NCBI GenBank assembly: GCA_017635565.1
Contig: JAGBLE010000007.1
Location: forward strand, 1 to 38,932
Reading direction: 5' to 3'
Source of the DNA: Bacilli bacterium
GTDB lineage: Bacteria > Bacillota_I > Bacilli_A > RFN20 > CAG-826
DNA length: 38,932 bases
The translations under genes and the position numbers were made by a program. This document shows positions 1 through 9,215 of the stretch, in pieces. Positions within the stretch are counted from its first letter, which is position 1, and each line of letters opens with the position of its first letter. Under the pieces are notes generated by a model. It saw only the letters and a list, made by a program, of their open reading frames with translations. It was not told the DNA's origin and searched no databases.

Positions 1-145
1 CTATCTTCTCTATAAGAGAATTACATTATATATCGCTTTCTTTCTTTTCCAGCGAGAAAGAATGCTATTAAGAAAGAAAAGCACCCTAATGTAGAACGAA
101 TAGATATCTTCTATTTCATTCATATATAGAGTACTAGGAGGATAT

Positions 146-469
146 ATGAGCAAGAAAAAGATTTATAACAAACACTTAGAAAAAGGACGTTTCTATATAC
201 ATAGCGATGAACATGGTGGCCATCCGGCACTTCTTTATAAGAAGAGCGATAAGAAAAACATTTATTTTGTTGTTGTTTTTACTTCATCTCCAGGTCCAAA
301 AAGAAAGCGGCTTAAACATAGTATAGAGCCAATTAAGATAAAAGTATCTTTTGTTCATAATACGCCAAAAATTAGTACTAGGCGTGAACTAGGCAGAAAT
401 CCAATGAACGGTTTAAAGATAGATAAAGAAGACAAACCTCTTATTGAAACCATAAAAAGAAAAAAATGA
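146..469 (+). CDS. Small basic hypothetical protein
   Basis: I do not recognise a named family. The 107-residue product is strongly basic (28 Lys/Arg), has no signal peptide or membrane segment, and contains the patches GGHPALLYKK and FVVVFTSSPG followed by a Lys/Arg-rich stretch. A conserved-looking HPA(L)hY core followed by a beta-strand and a threonine/serine turn recalls small proteins often found near mobile or regulatory loci, but that is only an impression. The start is well supported: ATG at 146 sits 4 bases after a perfect AGGAGG (136-141). It lies upstream of comFA in the same direction, separated by a hairpin that includes its TGA stop, so it may be its own transcription unit. A nucleic-acid-binding role fits the charge but is not shown. 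Confidence 0.65.
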   Translation: MSKKKIYNKHLEKGRFYIHSDEHGGHPALLYKKSDKKNIYFVVVFTSSPGPKRKRLKHSIEPIKIKVSFVHNTPKISTRRELGRNPMNGLKIDKEDKPLIETIKRKK

Positions 470-506
470 TTCACAAGACCGTTCAACGATCTCCATGTGC
501 GAATCA
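467..506. terminator. Hairpin at the end of the small ORF
   Basis: The outer arms TGATTC (467-472) and GAATCA (501-506) pair, ACA/TGT extends the stem past a GC bulge, and an inner CGTT-C-AACG (480-488) pairs too. The stem includes the stop codon of the upstream gene. No U-tract follows, so it may attenuate transcription or stabilise the mRNA end rather than act as a full intrinsic terminator. Confidence 0.4.
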
Positions 507-546
507 CTATATATATATTTAATCAAAAGGAAGGAGATGATGCAAT

Positions 547-1710
547 ATAGAAACTTATAAATGTCCTATTTGTGGTAACACAGATATTCATTCAATTGGA
601 TACTTAAACGGTAAGCCTTATTGTCGAAGATGTATCTCTTTTAAAGGTGAAGAAGTAGAACATAGGACATCCTATTCTAAAAAAGCACCTATTCACCTAG
701 AGTATGAACTATCCCCAGAACAGAAAGAATTATCCAATAAGTTAGTGGAAAATTACAAGAAAGGAATAGATAGTCTTGTTTATGCGGTGTGTGGTTCTGG
801 CAAAACAGAAATAAGCCTAAAAATTATTCAATATGTAATCAATTGCGGAGAAAAAATCGCATTTGCAATACCGAGAAAAGATGTATGTATTGAACTATAT
901 AGCAGGTTAAAAGATATTTTTAGCAAAAACAAAGTCATCGCTCTTTATGGAGGCCATACAAAAGAGAAATACGGCGATATAGTTGTTTTAACTACACACC
1001 AATTATTCAGATTTAAAAAATACTTTTCTTTAATTATTTTAGATGAAATTGACGCGTTCCCATTCAGTGGAGACCCGGTATTAAATTCAATATTTTATAA
1101 TGCTCTAAATGGACATTACATAATGATGAGTGCGACACCTTCAGAAGAGGTAATTAATCATTTTTCGGAGGAAAATAAAGATATATTAAAGCTGCAAACA
1201 AGATTTCATAGGCACCCTCTTCCAGTGCCAGAGTTAGTTATAGGGAACACACTATTTCTATTCGCTATTTTAATTAAAAAAATGTCATCTTATTTAAAAG
1301 AAAAGAAACCGATTTTTGTCTTTGCTCCAACAATAAAAGAATGTGAAAAATTGTTCTCATTTTTATCTATATTTTTTAGAAGTGGAAATTATGTTCATTC
1401 AAAGCGAAAAAATAGAGGCGAAATTATTGATGCGTTCCGATCTAGCGTGTACTCATTTTTAGTAACAACCTCAGTGTTAGAAAGAGGCGTAACTGTTAAA
1501 AATTTACAGGTAATTATTTTTAAAAGTGACAGTTTTGTCTATGAAAAAGGCGTTTTAGTTCAAATTGCAGGTAGAGTCGGTAGAAAGGCTGACGCTCCAG
1601 AAGGTGAGGTGATTTTTCTTGCAAATAAAAAAACAAAAGAAATGGAGCTTGCGGTCTCCAGTATTCAACGAGACAATAAAGCACTGCAAGATATGCTTCA
1701 ACGAGATTAA
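547..1710 (+). CDS. comFA: ComFA, competence DNA-uptake helicase/translocase
   Basis: ComFA is the cytoplasmic, membrane-associated ATPase that helps pull single-stranded DNA through the competence channel. Seen here: an N-terminal four-cysteine zinc finger (KCPICG then YCRRC), a Q-like motif LSPEQ, Walker A CGSGKT, DEID(AFP) as motif II, SATP as motif III and a C-terminal helicase half ending in QIAGRVGRK. The reading frame runs open from 541, but no ATG/GTG/TTG precedes the zinc finger. The best-placed codon is ATA at 547, 10 bases after AAGGAG (531-536). ATG codons at 537 and 540 are in another frame and hit a stop after a few codons. A GTG at 745 would remove the finger and the Q motif, so I reject it. 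The length of about 387 residues is short of the roughly 460 of Bacillus ComFA. The 3' end overlaps comFC. Confidence 0.85.
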   Translation: METYKCPICGNTDIHSIGYLNGKPYCRRCISFKGEEVEHRTSYSKKAPIHLEYELSPEQKELSNKLVENYKKGIDSLVYAVCGSGKTEISLKIIQYVINCGEKIAFAIPRKDVCIELYSRLKDIFSKNKVIALYGGHTKEKYGDIVVLTTHQLFRFKKYFSLIILDEIDAFPFSGDPVLNSIFYNALNGHYIMMSATPSEEVINHFSEENKDILKLQTRFHRHPLPVPELVIGNTLFLFAILIKKMSSYLKEKKPIFVFAPTIKECEKLFSFLSIFFRSGNYVHSKRKNRGEIIDAFRSSVYSFLVTTSVLERGVTVKNLQVIIFKSDSFVYEKGVLVQIAGRVGRKADAPEGEVIFLANKKTKEMELAVSSIQRDNKALQDMLQRD

Positions 1711-2302
1711 AGATTACTCGCTAACAAATGTTTTAAACCCGCATAACATTCTGTGTAAAAATTGCTTAAGTTTGTTAAAAGCAAAATTTATAAAATTCAA
1801 AATTGGATCAATTGAGGCTCTATCAATATATCACTACGATGAATCAATTAGAAAACTAATATACCAGTTTAAGGGATGCTATGATGTTGAACTAAAAAAT
1901 ATATTTCTTTTCCGATATGTAACTTTTCTTAAAATTAAATATTCAGGATATATAGTGATACCAATACCATCAAGTAAGGTAGATGATGAAAAAAGAGGAT
2001 TTAACCACGTCAAGGAAATGTTCTCAATTCTTAAAATGAACATGATTGATGAATTAGAAAAAATATCACAAGAAAAACAGTCATCTTTAACAAGCAAAAA
2101 TAGGTTAAATATTAATGATAAACTCATATTGAAAAACAAAGATTCAATAACAAGCAAAAAAATACTAATTGTGGATGACATATACACCACTGGAGCAACA
2201 ATGTTTAAAGCAATCGAACTGATTAAAAAAGCTAAACCAAAAGATATAAAAGTCTTAACAATTGCGAAAACGATTGATTTAGACAAAAGACAGAAAAAAT
2301 GA
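1619..2302 (+). CDS. comFC: ComFC, phosphoribosyltransferase-fold competence protein
   Basis: ComFC/GntX-family proteins join an N-terminal zinc ribbon to a type I phosphoribosyltransferase fold and are needed for natural transformation, acting with ComFA. Seen here: CKIC (about residue 23) and CKNC as the zinc ribbon, PIPSSK followed by RGFNHV, and the PRPP loop ILIVDDIYTTGAT near residue 180. The start is not certain. TTG at 1619 has an AAGGTGAGG-like ribosome binding site at 1601-1609, but puts about 22 extra residues before the first cysteine compared with typical homologues. No ATG or GTG lies nearer the zinc ribbon; an ATA at 1676 is the only close alternative and lacks a Shine-Dalgarno. 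The gene overlaps comFA by 92 bases, which favours translational coupling. Confidence 0.87.
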   Translation: MQIKKQKKWSLRSPVFNETIKHCKICFNEIKDYSLTNVLNPHNILCKNCLSLLKAKFIKFKIGSIEALSIYHYDESIRKLIYQFKGCYDVELKNIFLFRYVTFLKIKYSGYIVIPIPSSKVDDEKRGFNHVKEMFSILKMNMIDELEKISQEKQSSLTSKNRLNINDKLILKNKDSITSKKILIVDDIYTTGATMFKAIELIKKAKPKDIKVLTIAKTIDLDKRQKK

Positions 2303-2315
2303 ATATTTGCCAAAT

Positions 2316-2337
2316 TGTATTAGGTAAATCTAATACA
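2316..2337. other. Inverted repeat between comFC and secA
   Basis: TGTATTAG (2316-2323) and CTAATACA (2330-2337) form a perfect 8-bp stem with a 6-base loop. No U-tract follows, so it is either a weak terminator for comFC or an operator/leader structure for secA. In many Bacillota hpf sits in this gap; here only about 105 AT-rich bases are present. Confidence 0.4.
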
Positions 2338-2407
2338 TAAATGATATATTAATTATCGAACGCAAAATTATTCATTATTAATTATTAATAATTGGAGGAA
2401 ACAACAA

Positions 2408-4810
2408 ATGGGATTTTTTGACAAATTAGCAATTAACAAATATTCAAAAATCGCTGATAAAGTTATTGCATTAGAAGACTCCATGAAAGCTTTGAGTGAT
2501 GAAGAGCTTAGAGCGAAAACTACATATTTTAAAGAACAACTCGCTAACGGAAAAACTTTAGATGATATCAAGGTTGAGGCATTTGCTGTTGCAAGAGAAG
2601 CCGCAAGAAGAACCATTAACGAATTTCCTTATAAGGTTCAAATTATTGGTTCATTAGCGCTTCATGCTGGTGATGTTGCCGAAATGAAAACCGGTGAAGG
2701 TAAAACATTAACAGCAACTATGGCAGTTTACCTTAACGCCTTAGAAGGAAAAGGTGTACACGTTGTCACTGTTAACGAATATTTAAGTGAACGTGATGCT
2801 AACTGGATGGGTCAAATTTATAGATTCTTAGGATTAACTGTTGGAGTTAATTTAAGAGTTAAAACAACAAGTGAGAAAAAAGAAGCCTATTTATGTGATA
2901 TCACATATACCACAAACTCAGAACTAGGATTTGATTATCTTAGGGATAATATGGCCACAGATATGGCGCATAGAGTTCTTAGAGGACTTAATTTCTGTAT
3001 TGTCGATGAAGCTGACTCAATTTTAATTGATGAATCCAGAACCCCACTCATTATTTCTGGTGGGGCAAGAGCAAGTGCATCTCAATACACCGTCGCTGAT
3101 AGATTCGTTAAAGCACTTAAAAAAGGCGTTGATTTTGAAATTGATGTTAAGGAAAAAACAGTTAATTTAACCGATTCTGGAAACCAAAAAGCCGATAAAA
3201 TGTTTGGCATTAAAAACTTATACGATCCAGAATATGCCGATCTTGTTCATAGAATTCATAACGCTCTTCGAGCAAACTATATTATGGCGAGAGATGTCGA
3301 TTATCTTGTTGATGCCGAAGGACAAGTACAAATTATCGACCAATTTACAGGACGTGTCCTTCCAGGAAGAGAGTGGTCTGATGGTTTACATCAAGCTGTT
3401 CAAGCTAAAGAAAATGTTGAAATCAAACAAGAAACGGTCACAATGGCCACTATCACATACCAAAACTTCTTCCGTTTATATAAAAAGATGGCAGGTATGA
3501 CTGGTACCGCTAAAACCGAAGAAGAAGAATTTAGAAAAATTTATAACATGCGCGTTGTTTGCGTTCCAACAAATAGGCCTATCCAAAGAATAGATGCGAT
3601 TGATTATGTTTACGCTCACAAAGGACCAAAACTAGCCGCTTTAGTTAAAGAAGTTAAAGAGAGACACGAAAAAGGTCAACCAATCTTGATTGGTACTGTT
3701 TCAGTTGAATCTTCAGAAGAAATTTCTAAATTATTAACCGAAGCTGGTTTACCACATGAGATGTTGAACGCTAAAAACCATGCTCGAGAAGCAGAAATCA
3801 TCAAAGATGCTGGTAAAAAAGGCGCCATCACTCTTGCAACTAACATGGCAGGACGTGGTACCGATATCAAAATTGATGATGAAGTAAGAGCGTTAGGCGG
3901 ATTATGTGTTTTTGGAACAGAAAGACACGAATCAAGACGTATTGATAACCAATTAAGAGGTCGTTCAGGACGTCAAGGTGACCCAGGATTTTCAAGATTC
4001 TATGTCTCTTTCGATGATGAACTTCTCGTAAGATTTGCCGCTGATAATATGCGTAATTTTATTGAGAAGAACTTTGGTGATGAAGCTCTTGAAGCCAAAA
4101 TGGTGTCAAATGTTATCACCAGTGCTCAGAAGAGAATTGAAGGACAGAACTTTGATACACGTAAATCACTTCTTGATTACGATGATGTTTTAGCAAAACA
4201 AAGACAAATTGTTTATGACAAACGTGATCGAATCATCGAGGGAAAAGATATTAGTGATATCATCGATGAAATTTTCAAAACAACAGGTACATTCTTAGCA
4301 AATAAAGCAGTGCCAGTTGGAAATACAGATAAAGTAATTTCTGGAGAACTTCTTATTAAAGAAGTCGAACCAAGATTTTTGCCAGCAGGTTCATTAAAAG
4401 CGTCTTTATATGATGAGGCTTATGTAGATGATGTTGGACCAGATTTAGGTGAGGTTATTTACGATAGATATCTTGAAAAGAGAAAAGAATGGCCAGAAGA
4501 ATTGCAAGGTCAAATCGAAAGAAACTTTATTTTAAGATGCATTGACCAAAACTGGACCAAACATATCGACGCAATGGCGAGATTCCGTGAAGGAATTTAT
4601 TTAAGAAGCTACGCAAACGTCAATCCATTACAAGATTATGTTAACGAAGGATATAAAATGTTTAGAGAATGCTTAGACATCGCTTCTGTTGATGCAGTTT
4701 TGAATCTCGTTAACGTAAAAATCGAAAGAAAACCAGTAGAAGAAGCACCAAAACAAGAAGAAAATGTTGTTGATGCTGAAGCAGCTCCTAAAAAGGAAGA
4801 AGAAAAATAA
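2408..4810 (+). CDS. secA: SecA, preprotein translocase motor ATPase
   Basis: SecA drives Sec-dependent export and works with SecYEG at the membrane. Domains in order: NBD1 with Walker A MKTGEGKT near residue 95, motif II VDEADSILIDESRTPL near residue 200, the preprotein cross-linking region, NBD2 with TNMAGRGTDI near residue 480 and QLRGRSGRQGDPG, then the scaffold/wing region. The C-terminus ends in an acidic, Ala/Pro/Lys/Glu-rich tail and lacks the CxCxSxxKxxxCCG-type zinc-binding linker found in many SecAs, although the total (800 residues) is otherwise normal for low-GC bacteria. The start follows GGAGG (2394-2398) at good spacing. The stop TAA overlaps the ATG of prfB by one base, and this gene pair is conserved in Bacillota. 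The lipoproteins in this window are plausible clients. Confidence 0.98.
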   Translation: MGFFDKLAINKYSKIADKVIALEDSMKALSDEELRAKTTYFKEQLANGKTLDDIKVEAFAVAREAARRTINEFPYKVQIIGSLALHAGDVAEMKTGEGKTLTATMAVYLNALEGKGVHVVTVNEYLSERDANWMGQIYRFLGLTVGVNLRVKTTSEKKEAYLCDITYTTNSELGFDYLRDNMATDMAHRVLRGLNFCIVDEADSILIDESRTPLIISGGARASASQYTVADRFVKALKKGVDFEIDVKEKTVNLTDSGNQKADKMFGIKNLYDPEYADLVHRIHNALRANYIMARDVDYLVDAEGQVQIIDQFTGRVLPGREWSDGLHQAVQAKENVEIKQETVTMATITYQNFFRLYKKMAGMTGTAKTEEEEFRKIYNMRVVCVPTNRPIQRIDAIDYVYAHKGPKLAALVKEVKERHEKGQPILIGTVSVESSEEISKLLTEAGLPHEMLNAKNHAREAEIIKDAGKKGAITLATNMAGRGTDIKIDDEVRALGGLCVFGTERHESRRIDNQLRGRSGRQGDPGFSRFYVSFDDELLVRFAADNMRNFIEKNFGDEALEAKMVSNVITSAQKRIEGQNFDTRKSLLDYDDVLAKQRQIVYDKRDRIIEGKDISDIIDEIFKTTGTFLANKAVPVGNTDKVISGELLIKEVEPRFLPAGSLKASLYDEAYVDDVGPDLGEVIYDRYLEKRKEWPEELQGQIERNFILRCIDQNWTKHIDAMARFREGIYLRSYANVNPLQDYVNEGYKMFRECLDIASVDAVLNLVNVKIERKPVEEAPKQEENVVDAEAAPKKEEEK

Positions 4811-5914
4811 TGAAAGACCTAGTTACATTGAGACAAGAACTTGGTGCTGTTGGCGAGAGAATCCGTCAACTCGGGTCTTCTCTTTGACCTCGATCAGTTA
4901 AAAAAAGAAATTGATGATCTTCAAATAAAAAGCGAAAAAGAAGATTTTTGGAGTGACCAAAAGTCAGCGTTAGAAATCATTAATGATTTGAACAATAAAA
5001 AAAATACATTTGAAAAATACACATCACTACTTTCAAATTTAAACGACCTCACAGAATTAATCGATATGAATGGCGAATCACTTTTGGAGTCTCTTAATTC
5101 ATCCTTTGATGATTTAAAAGCATCGTTAAATGAATTTGAAATAGAAAGACTTTTTAGCGGTGAATTTGATCACCTTAACGCAATAATTGAAATTCACCCA
5201 GGCGCTGGAGGAACAGAAGCTCAAGACTGGGCTGATATGCTTTATCGCATGTATGTTTTATATGCTGAAAATCATAAATTCAAAATGCAATTAATTTCTT
5301 ATGAGCCAGCGGAAGATGCTGGATTAAAAAGCGTTACACTTAAGATAAGTGGAAAACACGCTTATGGGCTACTTAAGAGCGAAAAAGGTGTTCATCGACT
5401 TGTAAGAATATCTCCTTTTGATGCAAATAAAAGAAGACATACATCTTTTGCTTCAGTAAACGTTATTCCAGAATTTTTAGATAATTCAATTAATATTGAG
5501 ATTAATGAATCTGATTTAAAAGTCGATACATACCGAAGTGGAGGCGCAGGTGGACAAAACGTCAACAAAGTTGAAACTGCAGTTAGAATTACTCACTTGC
5601 CAACAGGAATCGTTGTTTCTTGTCAAATTGAAAGAAGTCAGCTTTCTAATAAAGAGACAGCGATGACAATGTTAAAAAGTAAACTTTACTTGTTAGAAGT
5701 AGAGAAAAGAAACGCCGAACTTAATTCAATTGTTGGCGAAAAGAAAAACATTGAATGGGGCAGTCAAATTAGATCGTACGTTTTTTGTCCATATACACTA
5801 GTTAAAGATAATCGTACAAATTATGAAGAAACCGATGTAAACAAAGTTATGGATGGAAATATTGATAACTTCTTATATGCATATTTGCAAATGGAGGCCA
5901 AAAACAATGCCTAA
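4810..5914 (+). CDS. prfB: Peptide chain release factor 2, with programmed +1 frameshift
   Basis: RF2 ends translation at UGA and UAA. The gene begins with ATG at 4810, inside the secA stop (TAATG), and reads 25 codons to CTT TGA. The ribosome must slip +1 at CTTTGAC (4882-4888) to continue from GAC at 4886. The full product is about 367 residues, the normal RF2 length. Seen downstream: the GGQ catalytic loop in [12 protein letters not shown] near residue 245, and the preceding dimer-like helical domain. The protein read only from the downstream frame would lack its proper N-terminus. This autoregulatory slip senses low RF2 and confirms that UGA is a stop codon here. The 3' end overlaps the next gene by 8 bases. 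Confidence 0.97.
4882..4888 (+). promoter_or_regulatory. RF2 autoregulatory +1 frameshift site
   Basis: CTT TGA C is the canonical slip site of prfB. The usual stimulator, an AGGGGG-type Shine-Dalgarno three bases upstream of CTT, is degenerate: only CGGG ending at 4875, six bases away, is visible. Confidence 0.95.
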
Positions 5915-6848
5915 AAAATATATTAGATATATCTTCAATTATTCCGCAATTGTGATAGGAACATTAATTCTTGCTTTTGGTTCGGTTATTTTTCTTGCTA
6001 AAAGTGAACTTGTTGCTGGTGGCGTTGCAGGTATTGCCGTCATTATTCAACACTTCATCAAAGAAAACATCTACGATTATCTCGTTGCAGGATTAACCGT
6101 AATATTTTGGATAATTGGTCTCATATTTTTAGGCAAAACATTTGCTTTTAAAACATTACTGTCCTCTTTGTTATATATCGGATTTACTTCACTTTTCTAT
6201 CGAATTCAATCATTCACCACTCTATCAGAATATTTCTCCGGAACATACGGTGGAGCAACCCCAGAAATTGGCAATTACATATTGTGTGGTGTCTTTGGAG
6301 GAGTGTTTGTCGGTTCCGGTGTTGCTTTAACCTTCCTTGGAGGTGGAAGCACTGGAGGAATTGATGTCTTACAGCTCTTGTTGAGTAAGGCAACAAAACT
6401 CAAAGAATCGGTCTCATCATTTGTTGTTGATGGGCTTGTTATCGTCGCTGGTATAATTTCTATTCAAATTGTTGGCGCTGCCAATGCAGTCGAATGGACA
6501 AAGGCATTATGTGGAATTCTTTCAGCGTTTGTCACCGCCGTTTTAATTGAAGTTGTTTACATTAAAAATCAAACAAGTTACCAAGTTGATATCATTTCAA
6601 GCGAGTGGCAAAAAATAAGTGAATTTGCGCAAAACGAACTTGAAAGAGGAGCAACCATTATTCGCGCTGAAGGCGGTTACAAAGGTGAGGAAAGAATTAT
6701 TCTAAGAGTTGTTTTCGATAAGACTCAATATGAAAAAATTAAGAACTATATCGCTGAAATAGATCCTAAAGCTTTCGTCACGTTTACACAAACTAACGCC
6801 GTATATGGTGAAGGTTTTAAAAATAATAGCAAAAATAAGAAAAAATAG
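5907..6848 (+). CDS. YitT family membrane protein
   Basis: This is an integral membrane protein of the YitT/YqfU/YpjC family (DUF161 membrane part plus C-terminal DUF2179), of unknown transport or sensing function. Seen: an N-terminal hydrophobic block from about residue 10, glycine-rich helices such as [11 protein letters not shown] and [19 protein letters not shown], and a soluble C-terminal part from about residue 220 ([17 protein letters not shown]) ending in a Lys-rich tail. An upstream in-frame start would give a longer protein, but ATG 5907 has GGAGG (5893-5897) at 9 bases and yields [10 protein letters not shown], a typical N-terminus. Length is about 313 residues, close to the family norm. 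It overlaps prfB by 8 bases and lies 8 bases before uvrB, so it probably shares their transcript. Confidence 0.9.
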   Translation: MPKKYIRYIFNYSAIVIGTLILAFGSVIFLAKSELVAGGVAGIAVIIQHFIKENIYDYLVAGLTVIFWIIGLIFLGKTFAFKTLLSSLLYIGFTSLFYRIQSFTTLSEYFSGTYGGATPEIGNYILCGVFGGVFVGSGVALTFLGGGSTGGIDVLQLLLSKATKLKESVSSFVVDGLVIVAGIISIQIVGAANAVEWTKALCGILSAFVTAVLIEVVYIKNQTSYQVDIISSEWQKISEFAQNELERGATIIRAEGGYKGEERIILRVVFDKTQYEKIKNYIAEIDPKAFVTFTQTNAVYGEGFKNNSKNKKK

Positions 6849-6856
6849 GTTTTTGA

Positions 6857-8851
6857 ATGAAAAATTTAGATAATTCACACAAATTTGAGATAGTTTCGAA
6901 GTTTAAACCAACTGGTGATCAGCCAACCGCAATCAATCATTTGGTTGATGGACTAAACTCTGGAAAAAGACTTCAAGTCCTTTTAGGTGTAACAGGAACC
7001 GGTAAAACTTTTACGATGGCAAATATCATTGAAAGAGCACAACGTCCTGCTCTTATTTTGGTTCATAACAAAACTTTAGCGGGCCAACTTTATTCAGAAT
7101 TTAAAGAACTATTTCCAAATAACCGCGTTGAATATTTTGTTTCCAATTTCGACTTTTATCAACCTGAAGCTTATATTCCAAAAAGCGACACATATATCGA
7201 TAAAACCGCATTAATGAATGATGAGATTGAAATGCTCAGAACAAGCGCTATTAATTCAGTGTTAGAAAGAAGAGATACGATTGTTGTTGCTTCTGTTGCC
7301 TCAATATATGGCTTAACTGATCCAGATGAATATCGCAATCTTGTTTTCGATATTCGTGTTGGCGAAGAAATTAACCGACAATCGTTTTATAAGGCCCTTG
7401 TTGATGCACAGTATAAAAGAAACAATTTAGATACTCCACCAGGCTCATTCAGAGTAAGAGGAGATATTATTGAAATTGTTCCTGCTAATATGAACGAAAA
7501 CAATGTCATTCGCATTGATACTTTTGGAGATGAAATCGAAAAAATATATGAAGTTAACTCATTAACGGGAGAAATTCTTCACTCATATTATACTTATCCA
7601 ATTTTTCCTGCTTATGATCACGCTTCAACCAGAGAAAGAATTAAAGATGCGTGTGTTACCATCAAAGAAGAATTAAAGGAAAGATTAGAATTCTTTAAAG
7701 CCAATGAAAAATATCTTGAAGCAGAAAGATTGTCATTAAGAACAAATCAAGATATCGAAAACATGGAAGAATTTGGAATGTGCCCTGGAATTGAAAACTA
7801 TTCAAGACACATCGATAAACGTAAACCAGGACAACGCCCATTTTGTTTAATTGACTACTTCCCAGATGATTTTATTATGTTCATTGATGAATCACATGTC
7901 TCAATTCCTCAAATAAGAGGTATGTATAACGGAGACAGAAGCAGAAAACAAACACTTGTTGAATATGGCTTTAGACTTCCTAGTGCTTTAGATAATAGGC
8001 CACTTAATTTTGAAGAATTTGAATCTTTAATGCCTCAAACAATTTGCACTTCTGCAACGCCAGGTGATTATGAACTCAATAACACTGATAACGAATTAGC
8101 ACAGCAAATCATTCGTCCTACAGGTTTACTTGATCCTGTGGTTGAAGTTAGACCAATTAGAGGTCAAATAGATGACATCCTACACGAAATCAAAGAAAGA
8201 ATTGATAAAAATGAAAGAATTATGATTGTCACTTTGACAGTCAAAATGGCGGAAGATTTAACTCAATATCTTAAAGAACGCGGAATAAAAGTAGTCCACT
8301 TGCATCACGAAGTTAAGACTCTTGAAAGAACCGAAATTATTTATCAACTCCGCAAAGGAAAATATGATGTTTTGGTTGGTATCAATCTTTTAAGAGAAGG
8401 TTTGGATATTCCAGAAGTTTCATTAGTGGTTATTCTTGATGCTGATAAGGAAGGATTCTTAAGAAGCACAAGAAGCTTAATTCAAGTTATTGGTAGAGCC
8501 AGTAGAAATGCGCAAGGCAAAGTTATTATGTACGCCGATAACATGACCGATTCAATGAAAGAAGCGATTTCAGAAACAAATAGAAGAAGAAGTGTCCAAA
8601 TAGCGTATAACGATGAATATGGAATAGTTCCTAAAACAATCATTAAAGAAATTCGAGCACCAATTCACAATTCTGATGACGATGTTTCAGAGATGATTAA
8701 AGTTACAAAGAAAGGCTCAAGAAGCGAAATATTAGCCAGAATAAAAGAATTAGAAAAACAAATGAAACAAGCCGCTAAAGAATTTGATTTTGAAAGAGCA
8801 GCAGAATTACGAGATATAATCCTCGAAATGAAAGCGGATATTAATCAATAA
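6857..8851 (+). CDS. uvrB: UvrB, nucleotide excision repair helicase subunit
   Basis: UvrB verifies DNA damage delivered by UvrA and recruits UvrC. The product has 664 residues, the usual length. Seen: GDQPTAI Q-motif, Walker A GVTGTGKT at about 44-51, the beta-hairpin region at about 95-106, DESH box near 345, SATPG, helicase motif [11 protein letters not shown], and a C-terminal UVR domain ([12 protein letters not shown]) that contacts UvrC. The beta-hairpin that clamps DNA reads [11 protein letters not shown], whereas E. coli has SYYDYYQPEAY, so three of the four aromatic Tyr are replaced (N, F, F). The start ATG 6857 has only a weak upstream purine run. uvrA and uvrC are not in the window. 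Confidence 0.98.
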   Translation: MKNLDNSHKFEIVSKFKPTGDQPTAINHLVDGLNSGKRLQVLLGVTGTGKTFTMANIIERAQRPALILVHNKTLAGQLYSEFKELFPNNRVEYFVSNFDFYQPEAYIPKSDTYIDKTALMNDEIEMLRTSAINSVLERRDTIVVASVASIYGLTDPDEYRNLVFDIRVGEEINRQSFYKALVDAQYKRNNLDTPPGSFRVRGDIIEIVPANMNENNVIRIDTFGDEIEKIYEVNSLTGEILHSYYTYPIFPAYDHASTRERIKDACVTIKEELKERLEFFKANEKYLEAERLSLRTNQDIENMEEFGMCPGIENYSRHIDKRKPGQRPFCLIDYFPDDFIMFIDESHVSIPQIRGMYNGDRSRKQTLVEYGFRLPSALDNRPLNFEEFESLMPQTICTSATPGDYELNNTDNELAQQIIRPTGLLDPVVEVRPIRGQIDDILHEIKERIDKNERIMIVTLTVKMAEDLTQYLKERGIKVVHLHHEVKTLERTEIIYQLRKGKYDVLVGINLLREGLDIPEVSLVVILDADKEGFLRSTRSLIQVIGRASRNAQGKVIMYADNMTDSMKEAISETNRRRSVQIAYNDEYGIVPKTIIKEIRAPIHNSDDDVSEMIKVTKKGSRSEILARIKELEKQMKQAAKEFDFERAAELRDIILEMKADINQ

Positions 8852-8879
8852 TCGTTATTTAAGAAATAATGATTGATTA
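8844..8879. other. AT-rich imperfect hairpin at uvrB stop
   Basis: AATCAAT..CGTTATTT and AAATAATGATTGATT pair with a three-base bulge and one wobble around the loop AAG. The stem contains the uvrB stop. No U-tract follows, so it is more likely an RNA-end or stabilising structure than a strong terminator. Confidence 0.35.
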
Positions 8880-8926
8880 AGACATCTAATTTAATTAAAA
8901 TAAACAACAGCGAAAGGAGAAAATGT

Positions 8927-9160
8927 ATGCTCGCTTGGTATGACTGGGTATTACTTGCTACTAGTATAATCATTATCGTTTTGTGCTTATTACAAGGCGG
9001 TAAATCTGAAGGTGCTTCTGGTGCTATTACTGGTGGTGGACTTAACGTTTTCGTTAAAACAAAAGAAAGAGGCGCTGAAAAAGTTATTTCCATTTTAACT
9101 CTTGTCATGGCGATCATCTTCTTCATCCTAGCAATCCTTATTAAAATTCTTAATGGATAA
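8927..9160 (+). CDS. secG: SecG, preprotein translocase subunit
   Basis: SecG is the small auxiliary subunit of SecYEG. The 77-residue product has the expected two membrane helices (about residues 4-22 and 52-73) joined by a Gly/Ser-rich loop with GGKSEGASGAITGGG, a SecG hallmark. The start ATG 8927 follows AAAGGAGA (8913-8920). An ATG four bases earlier is out of frame and ends after a few codons. A longer in-frame version starting at 8873 has no ribosome binding site and would add a charged stretch without homology, so I reject it. A terminator follows directly. Confidence 0.95.
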   Translation: MLAWYDWVLLATSIIIIVLCLLQGGKSEGASGAITGGGLNVFVKTKERGAEKVISILTLVMAIIFFILAILIKILNG

Positions 9161-9171
9161 AAATATAAAAT

Positions 9172-9193
9172 ACCTCGGCTGACGGGGTTTTTT
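9172..9193 (+). terminator. Intrinsic terminator after secG
   Basis: ACCTCG (9172-9177) and CGGGGT (9183-9188) form a 6-bp stem with one G-U pair and loop GCTGA, followed by a run of six T. It separates the housekeeping block from the sulfoglycolysis operon. Confidence 0.85.
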
Positions 9194-9215
9194 ATTGAAA
9201 CAAATAAATAATCAA

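Noticed and set aside
745-1710. comFA starting at GTG 745
   Set aside because: It would drop the zinc finger and the motif before Walker A, and no Shine-Dalgarno lies before it; the frame is open upstream from 541.
4841-5914. RF2 starting near 4841 in the downstream frame
   Set aside because: The real start is ATG 4810 followed by a +1 slip at CTTTGAC; the downstream-frame N-terminus is an artefact.
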